10,682 nucleotides of DNA from CAZYHS01 sp964647545 (GTDB lineage: Bacteria; UBA10199; GCA-002796325; 1-14-0-20-49-13). Every line of letters starts with the position of its first letter. The first letter of the stretch is position 1. Below are positions 1-7,653 of this stretch, piece after piece. A program made the translations under genes and the position numbers. The notes beneath the pieces were generated by a model that saw only the letters and a list, made by a program, of their open reading frames with translations, made no database searches and was not told where the DNA came from. The stretch spans positions 1 through 10,682 of the forward strand of contig CAZYHS010000037.1 of assembly GCA_964647545.1 (NCBI GenBank). The letters are read 5' to 3'.

Positions 1-6
1 AAAAAA

Positions 7-49
7 CCTAGCAACTTATCCGGTTATTGGACGATAACTAGGCAACTAT
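7..49 (+). promoter_or_regulatory. Imperfect hairpin and direct repeat before the first gene
   Basis: CCTAG (7-11) pairs with CTAGG (38-42). After a CAAC bulge, TTATC (16-20) pairs with GATAA (33-37), leaving a 12-base loop. The same stretch also contains a near-direct repeat, CTAGCAACTTAT (8-19) and CTAGGCAACTAT (38-49). It ends 7 bases before the GGAGG ribosome site of the gene at 66, so it could be a leader-RNA structure or a two-site operator for that gene, or the terminator of a gene lying to the left. No U-run follows the stem, which argues against a classical intrinsic terminator. Function is inferred only. Confidence 0.3.
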
Positions 50-65
50 TTTAAATGGAGGATTT

Positions 66-1295
66 ATGGCAGAGAGATGCGCGCCGGTGACGTTTCAACC
101 GCAAAGTCCAAAGCTAACAAGATATTTTGAGCAGCTCAAAGGCGTGGCGGGTTCTCCCTCCACGCTTGAGGTGTGTGACTTCACAATAGCCGCCGGATTA
201 TCGGCCGGTCAGCTGCAGGAACTTCTTGCCGCCGACGAGCAGGAGATCGCAAGTGTTTTGAGCAGCCTGTTCTATCCCGACAAATTCGATCAACGGGCGA
301 TCAACGCCGCCCGCGACCGCTTGGAAGGTGCCTACGAAGTTTACACCGATTCCGATACGTTCGAGGAAATCGAAGATTTTCGCAAAGAGAACAAAAGTGT
401 GGCCGAGCAATACTCCGAAAAAGTTTTAGAGGCCCCATGGAAAAAAATAGATGCCGCATTGGCAGCTGCGAAAAAGAAGATCAAAGAGGCCGGTGAGGTA
501 ACTTCAAAAGATATAACTCCCGAAGCCGCGGAAAAAGAAATTGAAGCGCTGCAAAAAGAGTATTCAAAATGGTGCGATGCCGCGCTGAAGGCTCTGGCAA
601 AGGCCGTTAAAGACGGAAAGATCAGCCGATTTGATTCGGCAAGTCTCGAAATGGAACTGAAGTTTAAGGTTGGGAATAACTCTGTTGACCAAGTAAGGGT
701 CGCCGGTTTTGCGAACGTTGATAACTTGAGAAATCAAGGTGAATTACATGTTGAGTCTGTTCGACTGGAGGGTAACTATTCCGTAGGCCGCGCTCAAATT
801 CTAGGGAAGGTGAGCGCACTCCTTGACGCGATCTATTTTGCAAAGGTCAACAAGGCCGAAGTAAACAAGATCGTTTTTGAATATCTTGGCGTCGATTGCG
901 CCAAGGCCTTGGCCGACGCCAAAAAGATCACCGAAAAACTGGTGACGCCGAAATATTCCGTTGCCTACGATTCGATCGCCGAAACGCTTAACACATGTCT
1001 GGCAACTGCCTTGCCAAAGCTCGACGGTGTTATCGAGGCGCGCTTAGAAAAACTTGAGCCGATGCGCAAACCCCTTCTTGATGCATGGGCAAAAGAGGCT
1101 CTGCCGGTTTTAGACGAATTTTATCCCCTCATTGCCGACTATGAAAAAAGATATCTTGCCCTCATCGAAAAGTTTAAAGGGGCTCAAAGCGGTATAAACG
1201 GCGGTGCAGTTGAAGCTACCCGCAAAACGCTCGAGGCAAAAAAGGAGAAGATTCGCGCCTTATTTGCACGTAACGGCATTAATTTAGCCGAATAA
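66..1295 (+). CDS. Unrecognised 409-residue helical protein
   Basis: I do not recognise this family. The ATG is preceded by GGAGG (57-61) at good spacing, which fixes the start. There is no signal peptide or membrane segment, so the product is probably cytoplasmic. The chain is rich in Ala, Lys and Glu. Residues about 105-185 and 280-409 look like long amphipathic helices, possibly coiled coil. Between them, residues about 192-238 have alternating polar and hydrophobic residues (SLEMELKFKV, GELHVESVRLEG) suggestive of a small beta section. The Cys residues (5, 37, 170, 278 and one more near 315) form no obvious metal motif. It lies 67 bp upstream of ispG on the same strand without a clear terminator between, so it may share a transcript, but nothing links it functionally to isoprenoid synthesis. 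A structural or lineage-specific role is possible. Confidence 0.8.
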   Translation: MAERCAPVTFQPQSPKLTRYFEQLKGVAGSPSTLEVCDFTIAAGLSAGQLQELLAADEQEIASVLSSLFYPDKFDQRAINAARDRLEGAYEVYTDSDTFEEIEDFRKENKSVAEQYSEKVLEAPWKKIDAALAAAKKKIKEAGEVTSKDITPEAAEKEIEALQKEYSKWCDAALKALAKAVKDGKISRFDSASLEMELKFKVGNNSVDQVRVAGFANVDNLRNQGELHVESVRLEGNYSVGRAQILGKVSALLDAIYFAKVNKAEVNKIVFEYLGVDCAKALADAKKITEKLVTPKYSVAYDSIAETLNTCLATALPKLDGVIEARLEKLEPMRKPLLDAWAKEALPVLDEFYPLIADYEKRYLALIEKFKGAQSGINGGAVEATRKTLEAKKEKIRALFARNGINLAE

Positions 1296-1322
1296 ACCCT
1301 CAAAAAGCCTCCTAAACTCCAT

Positions 1323-1328
1323 TTGACA
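1323..1328 (+). promoter_or_regulatory. Possible -35 box upstream of ispG
   Basis: A perfect TTGACA lies 35 bp before the ispG ATG, in the 67-bp gap after the first gene. The sequence 16-18 bp downstream (GTTAAGC region) is a poor -10 match, so this is only a weak promoter candidate for the ispG-proS-pyrF run. Confidence 0.2.
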
Positions 1329-1362
1329 ACGGCATACGCGGCAAGTTAAGCATGCGCCGCCT

Positions 1363-2585
1363 ATGCAAATTAAACGCAAGAAAACCAGACAGATACATGT
1401 CGGGCCAGTCGCAGTTGGCGGTGGCGCCCCCGTGTCGGTCCAGTCGATGATCATGTCAAAGACTGCCGATGTCGCGGCTGCGGTCGCCGAAATTCGTCGA
1501 CTTGAAGAGGCCGGTTGTGAAATCGTTCGGGCTGCAGTTCCCGACGAAGAGGCCGCGCGCTCTCTTGCCGAAATTAAAAAGCAGATTTCCATTCCGCTTG
1601 TCGCCGACATTCACTTCAACCACAAACTTGCGCTTATCGCCCTTGAGTCGGGCGTCGATTGTTTGCGCATTAATCCGGGCAACATCGGCGGCGAAGATAA
1701 AGTTCGTGAAGTCGTCGAAGCTGCGCGTCCGAAAAAAATTCCAATTCGCATCGGTGTGAATTCGGGCTCGGTAGAGGCGGCGCTGCTCGAAAAGTTCGGC
1801 GGGCCAAAACCCGAAGCGCTTGTCGAATCGGCGCTTGGACACGTCCGCATTCTTGAAGATCTAAATTATCCCGAAATTAAAATTTCGATAAAATCGTCGA
1901 ACGTGTTGCACATGATCGACGCCTATCGTTTGCTTTCGACAAAGTGCGATTATCCGCTTCACCTCGGCGTGACCGAGGCGGGAACGCTTCTCCCCGGCTG
2001 CATTAAATCGGCGCTTGGCATCGGCGTTTTGCTTTCGGAAGGGATCGGCGACACAATTCGCGTTTCGCTCACGAGCGACACTCTCGACGAAATCCGCGCG
2101 GCCTACGAAATTTTAGTCAATCTCGGACTGCGCGAAAGACGCGGCGTTGAAATTATCAGCTGTCCGACGTGCGGCAGATTGCAGATCGATCTGCTTTCGC
2201 TTGTCGCGCGCGTTGAAAAACGCCTCGCAAAAGTTCACGTGCCGCTGAAGGTCAGCGTGCTTGGCTGCATTGTGAACGGCCCCGGCGAAGCAAAAGAGTC
2301 AGACATCGGCATTGCCGGNNNNNNNNNNNNNNNNNNNNNNNNNNNNNNNNNNNNNNNNNNNNNNNNNNNNNNNNNNNNNNNNNNNNNNNNNNNNNNNNNN
2401 NNNNNNNNNNNNNNNNNNGCTGCATTGTGAACGGCCCCGGCGAAGCAAAAGAGTCAGACATCGGCATTGCCGGCGGAAACGGCAAAGGGGTCATCATTCG
2501 CAAAGGTGTAGTCGTTCGCACCTGCAAAGAAGAAGAACTTGAAGATGAATTGATGAAGGAAATTGAGAAAATCGTGTCAGTTTGA
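1363..2585 (+). CDS. ispG: IspG (GcpE), 4-hydroxy-3-methylbut-2-enyl diphosphate synthase, interrupted by an assembly gap
   Basis: IspG is the [4Fe-4S] enzyme that reduces MEcPP to HMBPP, the penultimate step of the non-mevalonate isoprenoid pathway. Visible family landmarks are SVQSM (residues 25-29), VADIHF (80-85), LRINPGNIGG (101-110), GVNSGS (131-136) and HLGVTEAG (200-207). The cluster ligands fall at Cys267 and Cys270 (CPTC), Cys302 and Glu309 (NGPGE). After SVQSM the usual TNTDT is replaced by IMSKT. A run of 100 N (2319-2418) breaks the gene, and the 55 bp before it are repeated exactly after it. As written, the two halves are out of frame. Removing the gap plus one repeat copy (155 bp) gives a continuous 355-codon frame ending at TGA 2583-2585, a normal size for the compact bacterial form. 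The gene is therefore most likely intact. No strong ribosome site is seen before the ATG; the start is chosen from the family N-terminus. proS follows 101 bp later. Confidence 0.95.
2264..2473. repeat. 55-bp exact duplication flanking the N gap
   Basis: Positions 2264-2318 and 2419-2473 are identical over 55 bp and encode the CIVNGPGE...DIGIAG region of IspG. They border the N run directly on both sides. A protein with this active-site segment duplicated would not fit the family, and collapsing the two copies restores the frame. This is best read as two contig ends overlapping by one k-mer that a scaffolder failed to merge, not as a biological repeat. Confidence 0.9.
2319..2418. other. Assembly gap of 100 N
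   Basis: A run of exactly 100 unknown bases, the conventional filler for a scaffold gap of unspecified size. The identical 55-bp flanks imply that the true gap is negative, meaning the contigs overlap, so no sequence is missing from ispG. Confidence 0.95.
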
Positions 2586-2662
2586 GTCGTTGCGAGCCAG
2601 CAGGCGAAGCAATCCACCGCATGAACGAGATTGCTTCGTCGCTTGAAGCTCCTCGCAATGAC
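2586..2662. repeat. Palindromic interspersed repeat (REP/MITE-like) between ispG and proS
   Basis: The element starts directly after the ispG stop with GTCGTTGCGAG and ends with CTCGCAATGAC. The arms are imperfect inverted repeats, roughly GTCRTTGCGAG...GCGAAGCAATC against its complement GATTGCTTCGTCGC...CTCGCAATGAC, with a short centre (CACCGCATGAAC). This type of sequence, with 'ATTGCGAG' and 'GAAGCAATC' arms, is known to me as a dispersed palindromic repeat in many bacterial genomes. It would form a long hairpin in the ispG-proS transcript and could attenuate or stabilise it. The remaining 24 bp to the proS start are AT-rich and hold no clear ribosome site. Confidence 0.75.
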
Positions 2663-2686
2663 TGCAAATTACAGATCAAATAAAAT

Positions 2687-4456
2687 ATGCGCTATTCAAG
2701 GTCGTTAATTCCAACTCTAAGAGAAGATCCGTCAGACGCCGAGGTCGTAAGCCACAAGCTGATGGTCAGAGCCGGCTACATCCGCAAAGTCGCCGCCGGC
2801 ATTTACGATTATTTGCCCCTTTGCCTTCGCGTGCTGCGAAAAATCGAAGGGATCGTCCGCGACGAAATGAACAAAGCCGGTGCGCAGGAACTTCTGCTGC
2901 CTGTAATTATGCCGAGCGAACTTTGGATCGAGTCGGGGAGATGGGATTTTTACGGCAAGGAACTGTTGAGAATTAAAGACAGGGCCGACCACGCTTTTTG
3001 CGTTGGCCCCACGCACGAAGAGGCGATCACCGACCTTGCGCGCCGCGAAATTAAATCGTGGAGAGAGCTCCCGAAAAATCTTTTCCAAATCCAGACGAAA
3101 TTCCGCGACGAGGTTCGCCCGCGTTTCGGTCTTATGCGCGGACGCGAGTTCATCATGAAGGACGGCTATTCGTTCGATCGCGACGAGGCGGATGCGCAAG
3201 AGACCTACAAGTTGATGTACAACGCCTACAAAAATATTTTCCGTCGCTCAGGCCTTGAGTTCAGGCCGGTCGATGCTGCAACCGGAGCCATCGGCGGCTC
3301 GCAAAGCCACGAGTTCCACGTGATGGCCGCTTCCGGCGAAGACGCGATATTTTTCTGTGACAAGTGCGAATATGCCGCGAACGTCGAAAAGACAAAGCTC
3401 GTCCACGACAAAGTTCTGGCCGAATTGAATTCGAAAGTTGCCGGTGCGAAGGGGGAGAAAAAATATATCGAAGTTTCAACTCCCGACAAAAAGAGCGTCG
3501 ATGAAGTGGCAACTTTCCTAAAGGTAAAGCCGGTCAATCTTGTGAAGACGTTGCTTTACAAGGCAAGTGTTGAAGGTGCAGAACCGGTCTTTATCGCCGC
3601 GCTCCTTCGCGGAAATCACGAGCTTATCGAAGCCAAATTCGTTCGCGCAATTACCGATGCAGGTTTCGTTAAGTCGGGCGATGTGATGCTTGAACTTGCG
3701 GGCGAGACCGACGTTGTGAAACTGACGGGCGCACCGGTAGGTTTTGCCGGTCCGCAAGGCTTGAGAGAAAAGGGCCTGCGCGTTATTGCGGACGCTGCGG
3801 TGATTTCCGACGACGCTTTTGTCACCGGCGCAAATAAAGGCGACGCCCACTTTGTCGGCGTGACGTGGGCCGATTGCGGCGTAGAACGCGTGGCCGACAT
3901 CAGGCGCGCGGTTTCAGGAGATGTTTGCGTCCATTGTGACGGCGGTGGCCTTGACGAAAAACGCGGGATCGAAGTCGGTCAGGTTTTCTTCCTTGGCACA
4001 AAATATTCCGAAAAGATGCACGCGGTCTATCTCGACGAAAACGGCAAAGAACAGTTCATGGTGATGGGTTGCTACGGGATTGGAATCGGCAGAACCGCTG
4101 CCGCGGCGATCGAGCAGAACCACGACGACAAAGGAATTATCTGGCCGGTCGCGATCGCGCCGTTCCACGTTGAAGTTATTTCGGCCGGAGAAGATGCGAT
4201 TGTCAAAGAGACCTCCGAAAAAGTTTATAACGAGCTGACAAACGCCGGCCTCGAGGTTTTGTTCGACGACAGAAACGAACGACCGGGTGTGAAATTTGCA
4301 GACGCTGACTTGATCGGCATCCCGTACCACGTTGTGGTCGGCAAAAAGGCGATCGAAGCCGGCGCTCTCGAAGTGAAGAATCGCAAAACAGGCGAACGTA
4401 AAATGATGCAGACGTCTGAAATTATCGAGCTCGTAAAAAACGAACTTAAAAAGTAA
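2687..4456 (+). CDS. proS: Prolyl-tRNA synthetase, bacterial type with editing insertion
   Basis: This class II synthetase charges tRNA-Pro with proline in the cytoplasm. At 589 residues it is close to the usual length of about 570 for the bacterial form. The N-terminal catalytic half has GAQELLLPVIMPSELW (65-80), the VGPTHEE loop (106-112), and motif 2 with FRDEVRPRFGLMRGREF (139-155). The insertion (editing, YbaK-like) domain spans about residues 225-405 and includes VKTLL (286-290), holding the lysine that matches the editing-site lysine of E. coli ProRS. CDKC (224-227) and CVHC (414-417) flank it. Motif 3 is GIGIGRT (464-470). The anticodon-binding domain runs from about 487 to the end. 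The ATG at 2687 gives the standard N-terminus (MRYSRSLIPT) although no strong ribosome site precedes it. pyrF begins 28 bp downstream on the same strand. Nothing looks degraded. Confidence 0.97.
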   Translation: MRYSRSLIPTLREDPSDAEVVSHKLMVRAGYIRKVAAGIYDYLPLCLRVLRKIEGIVRDEMNKAGAQELLLPVIMPSELWIESGRWDFYGKELLRIKDRADHAFCVGPTHEEAITDLARREIKSWRELPKNLFQIQTKFRDEVRPRFGLMRGREFIMKDGYSFDRDEADAQETYKLMYNAYKNIFRRSGLEFRPVDAATGAIGGSQSHEFHVMAASGEDAIFFCDKCEYAANVEKTKLVHDKVLAELNSKVAGAKGEKKYIEVSTPDKKSVDEVATFLKVKPVNLVKTLLYKASVEGAEPVFIAALLRGNHELIEAKFVRAITDAGFVKSGDVMLELAGETDVVKLTGAPVGFAGPQGLREKGLRVIADAAVISDDAFVTGANKGDAHFVGVTWADCGVERVADIRRAVSGDVCVHCDGGGLDEKRGIEVGQVFFLGTKYSEKMHAVYLDENGKEQFMVMGCYGIGIGRTAAAAIEQNHDDKGIIWPVAIAPFHVEVISAGEDAIVKETSEKVYNELTNAGLEVLFDDRNERPGVKFADADLIGIPYHVVVGKKAIEAGALEVKNRKTGERKMMQTSEIIELVKNELKK

Positions 4457-4484
4457 TTTTGCAGTAAAAACTGGAGGGGGAATT

Positions 4485-5195
4485 ATGTTCAACGGTCATA
4501 ACAAACCGAAAGATAAGTTGATCGTAGCTCTCGACGGCGACTCGCTTGAGCACGCCGCGCATCTTGTCGATACTCTTAAATCGGACGTGACGAACTTTAA
4601 GGTCGGCTTACAGCTTTTTACGGCGTGTGGCCCCGACGCCATTAAAATGGTGCAGGACCATGGCGGTAAGGTCTTTCTTGATCTAAAATATCACGATATT
4701 CCTTCGACGGTTGCCAAGGCTGTTTACCTTGCAGCCAAGCACAACGTCGCGATGATAAATGTACATGCGACCGGCGGCCGCAAAATGATGGCTGAGGCTT
4801 TGGCATCGGCTCAGGACGCGGCTCCTCACAATCCTCCCCTCATAATCGGCGTGACAGTTTTGACCAGTATGGAATCTCTTGGCGATATCGGCATTCAGTT
4901 CGAAGTTCGCGAACAGGTGCTTCGTCTTGCAAATCTTACTCAGGAGGTCGGTCTGCACGGCGTGCTTGCGTCGCCACTTGAAATTCAGCCGATCAGACTT
5001 GCGTGCGGCAAAAAATTCGTGATCGTCTCGGCCGGAATCAGACCCGCCGGCAGCCATTTGGACGATCAGGCGAGAATCGGCAGCCCGAGACAGGCGATCG
5101 CGGCCGGCGCCGATTATCTGGTCATCGGTCGGCCCATAACAGAGGCGAAAGACCCTCTCGCTGCGGCAAAACTTATCTTAAAAGAGATGAGCTGA
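4485..5195 (+). CDS. pyrF: Orotidine 5'-phosphate decarboxylase
   Basis: The enzyme converts OMP to UMP, the last step of de novo pyrimidine synthesis, as a cytoplasmic TIM barrel. Active-site and substrate-binding elements are visible: VALD (14-17), FKVG (38-41), the catalytic DLKYHD (66-71, with Asp66, Lys68 and Asp71), GIRP (184-187) and VIGRPI (213-218). At 236 residues it is full length for the PyrF type I family. The loop before GIRP reads VSAGIRP where VTPGIRP is usual. The start is supported by a strong GGAGGGGG site 5 bases before the ATG. It follows proS by 28 bp with no terminator visible, so the two are probably co-transcribed. Its TGA stop is separated by a single base from the stop codon of the convergent gene on the minus strand. 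Confidence 0.96.
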   Translation: MFNGHNKPKDKLIVALDGDSLEHAAHLVDTLKSDVTNFKVGLQLFTACGPDAIKMVQDHGGKVFLDLKYHDIPSTVAKAVYLAAKHNVAMINVHATGGRKMMAEALASAQDAAPHNPPLIIGVTVLTSMESLGDIGIQFEVREQVLRLANLTQEVGLHGVLASPLEIQPIRLACGKKFVIVSAGIRPAGSHLDDQARIGSPRQAIAAGADYLVIGRPITEAKDPLAAAKLILKEMS

Positions 5196-5196
5196 T

Positions 5197-7653
5197 TTAT
5201 TCGCCCATCTGGCTGTTCAAAAATATCATACTGAAAAATTCTTTCACTTCGTCGGGGATCCCTTCGATATCGGACATGCCTATCGAAAAGATGACGCCGC
5301 TGCTTGCGTTTGCAAGACCGAACTCGTAACCTCCACAGATTTCGATAGGTCCGACTCCAACGCATGAACCTGTTGTGGCGCTCACCGAAGAACCGACCGC
5401 TCTCATGCTTGCGGCCGCATATTTTAGCATGATCCCATTTGTCACAACGTGAGATAGCTCGAGATAGGCTCCGGCGAAGAAATTACCCGTTTTTACCTCT
5501 GGGCCAACAATCGGAAGAGCGAACGGCCCGCCGACGTCGATGCGGCTGAGTTCTTCGTTTCTTGGTGCGTTGCCTGCAATTGCGCCGAGCGCCGCCCCCA
5601 TTTTGACAAATACTTTTTTGGAGGAGCCTAGCGGGATGCTGAATGTCACGGATGCTTTCGGCTTGTAGTAGTTCGCGGCGCCGACAGATGAGCTGTTGTT
5701 GAGACAGATCTTTGCTCCACCATCGCTGTAACAGATGTTGGCTTCCGGTTTTGCGCGAAAAGGTGTGTCGTTGTACGCTGAGTCTCCTTCATTTTTTACA
5801 AGTTCAAGAGCTCCGCCTCCTTTGATGACCAGTTTGTCGTCGAGTAGATATCTTGTGTAGTAGCTTTTCGCGCCCCCCGTTGCGGTCTTATTTTCGCTGG
5901 TGTTGAAATATGAGCCGTAAACCGTAACCGAAACTGCGCTGTTTTGGCCGGTCGCGGTCTGGTAGCTGAGCGACAGGCTTTCGTAGGTGAGGTCTTTTGT
6001 GCTCCACGATTTGAAGAAGCCGAAGTCGGTGTAGCTTGTCGCTTCAATTGTGTAGCTTTCCATTTTTCCGTTGTTTGAAACGCCGAATTTACCGCCGAGG
6101 ACCAGACTTGCGTCTCCCGTTCCGGAATAGCCGGTGTTGAGCTTTAAGCTCGCTGCATGTTTTTTCTCACCGATGTCGGCGTAAAAAATCACTCGCGTGC
6201 TGCTTGTTTCCGGATTTGTTCCGATGGTTTCAATAACGTCGGACCTGTGCAGCGCGCGGGCAAGCTGCTTTTTGATAGCGGTGAGCTTTTCCTGTTTAAT
6301 GTAGGTTCCAAGCAGCGGGGCAAAAAGCTCTTCGATCATTTTTGCGGTTTGCTCGTCGTTATCGGTCGGGTTGCCGTCAAGTTGAATCACTGCCAGTTCG
6401 TCCCATCTTCTGAGATCTATGCGGGCATTTAGAGCCCCGTCGAGCGCGATCGCGAATTGAGAGCTCTTAACAAAATATCCTTTTGACTTGAGATAGTTCT
6501 CCGCTTTTTTTACGGCAATTTCCGGAGTTGCCCCTTCGTCCTCTCCGTGGAGAGCGTCTTCGATTATTTTTTTGACGTTATTTGTCTCATATTCAGGCAG
6601 GTCCCCGGAAAGGACGATATTTTCTGGAACCGGAAATCTTTCGATGACGAGCGCAATTCCTCCGTCGGCGTTTGCCGACTCTTCAAAGGTCAGATAGAAT
6701 CTTTCGCTAAAATCGGTTCCCCTCATCGCGCGTTTGGCTGTCTGCTGAAGCAGGTAGATAAGCTCCTGCCAGTTCTTGGCACCGGATAGGGTCATGTTCA
6801 TGATCGCAAGATCTCTTTCTCCGGCCTCGCGAAAGTTTTTACCTTTTGCCGCGGCATAGGCGTAAAAACCGTCGTCGTAAACTGCGATGACCTGTGGCTT
6901 TTCGCGGCTGATTTTCATTGAGAAGACGAATTTATTTCCCTCCTTTTCAAACCCTGCCACAATGGGTGTGAACGGCAGATTTCGTGCGTCCGGATCGGCG
7001 GCAAGGATGTTCATCAGCAGCTGCGGATTGCCGGCGAGGGCGTACGCGAGCTGTGGGTTGTCGCTAAAGATTTCCTCGAGAACTTTGCTAAGCTCTTTGA
7101 CGGCCTCATCATCGATTGCGTCGGTTGCTTTAAAGAGGAATGCGGCGGGTTTTTCGTCCGAGATGATCTTTAATGTGACTCCATTTTTAGTTCTTGCCGC
7201 GACCTGCAGCGTGACGCTGATCTTGCTCTCGATCATGGCCTCTTTCAGCTTCTGCAGAAAAAGCGAATATTTCGCCGGAGTAATTTCCTCGCCTTCCCTT
7301 ATTTTCGCTTTCGTCAGAGCCGCTTTGACGGCGCTCTTTGTTTCGTCGTCGATCGTTTCGATCGAGATCTTTTCTACGCGTTCGCTCTTTTCGGCGTCCT
7401 CGAAAATTATCTGCGCGTCCGGAAAATCATCGATGAACTCGGTTTTTTCCGGAGCGTGTTTATCGAAAATCATCCGGCAGAGGCTTTGGTTGCGGGCGCT
7501 CCAGAAGATAATATCTTTTGCAAAATTGTTGGCCGGCGGATTTCCGTTCACGAGTTTGATGAGGTCGTCTTTGGTCGGCTCATCTTTTAGCGGGAGGCAC
7601 TGCATGCTTTGAAGTTTGTAATGAACGCCGTTAATTTTTGTCGTTGTCGGCAT
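5197..7653 (-). CDS. Omp85/BamA-like protein: POTRA-like modules plus barrel-like C-terminus, no signal peptide
   Basis: An 818-residue protein with a strong AAAGGAGG site 6 bases before the ATG; the first 23 bp overlap the end of the upstream gene. I read a repeating beta-alpha-alpha-beta-beta pattern at about residues 94-168, 170-250, 253-340, 342-415 and 419-495. The fourth and fifth are the clearest POTRA matches (IVLSG...YLKSKGYFV; VIQLDGNP...LLGTYIKQEKL). From about 498 to 792 the sequence is rich in Gly, Ser, Thr, Asn and Tyr with alternating hydrophobic strands, as in an outer-membrane barrel, including a GGPFALP...GNFFAGAYLELSH segment that sits where Omp85 proteins have the conserved L6-strand region. 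About 26 residues follow the last strand. Omp85 proteins fold or export other outer-membrane proteins, but this one starts MPTTTKINGV with no signal peptide, so its location is unclear. The family call comes from pattern only; the barrel is shorter than in BamA. Confidence 0.5.
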   Translation of the reverse strand: MPTTTKINGVHYKLQSMQCLPLKDEPTKDDLIKLVNGNPPANNFAKDIIFWSARNQSLCRMIFDKHAPEKTEFIDDFPDAQIIFEDAEKSERVEKISIETIDDETKSAVKAALTKAKIREGEEITPAKYSLFLQKLKEAMIESKISVTLQVAARTKNGVTLKIISDEKPAAFLFKATDAIDDEAVKELSKVLEEIFSDNPQLAYALAGNPQLLMNILAADPDARNLPFTPIVAGFEKEGNKFVFSMKISREKPQVIAVYDDGFYAYAAAKGKNFREAGERDLAIMNMTLSGAKNWQELIYLLQQTAKRAMRGTDFSERFYLTFEESANADGGIALVIERFPVPENIVLSGDLPEYETNNVKKIIEDALHGEDEGATPEIAVKKAENYLKSKGYFVKSSQFAIALDGALNARIDLRRWDELAVIQLDGNPTDNDEQTAKMIEELFAPLLGTYIKQEKLTAIKKQLARALHRSDVIETIGTNPETSSTRVIFYADIGEKKHAASLKLNTGYSGTGDASLVLGGKFGVSNNGKMESYTIEATSYTDFGFFKSWSTKDLTYESLSLSYQTATGQNSAVSVTVYGSYFNTSENKTATGGAKSYYTRYLLDDKLVIKGGGALELVKNEGDSAYNDTPFRAKPEANICYSDGGAKICLNNSSSVGAANYYKPKASVTFSIPLGSSKKVFVKMGAALGAIAGNAPRNEELSRIDVGGPFALPIVGPEVKTGNFFAGAYLELSHVVTNGIMLKYAAASMRAVGSSVSATTGSCVGVGPIEICGGYEFGLANASSGVIFSIGMSDIEGIPDEVKEFFSMIFLNSQMGE

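Noticed and set aside
1323..1362. Confident sigma-70 promoter for ispG
   Set aside because: TTGACA is perfect but no acceptable -10 box is found at 16-18 bp, so it is listed only as a weak candidate.
3914..4492. 192-codon open frame on the minus strand across the end of proS
   Set aside because: It is antisense to conserved motif 3 and the anticodon-binding domain of ProS; no ribosome site or recognisable protein.
6887..7612. 241-codon open frame on the plus strand inside the Omp85-like gene
   Set aside because: It is fully antisense to a gene with a strong ribosome site and coherent protein pattern, has no ribosome site of its own, and its translation is low-complexity Ser/Leu-rich as expected of a shadow frame.
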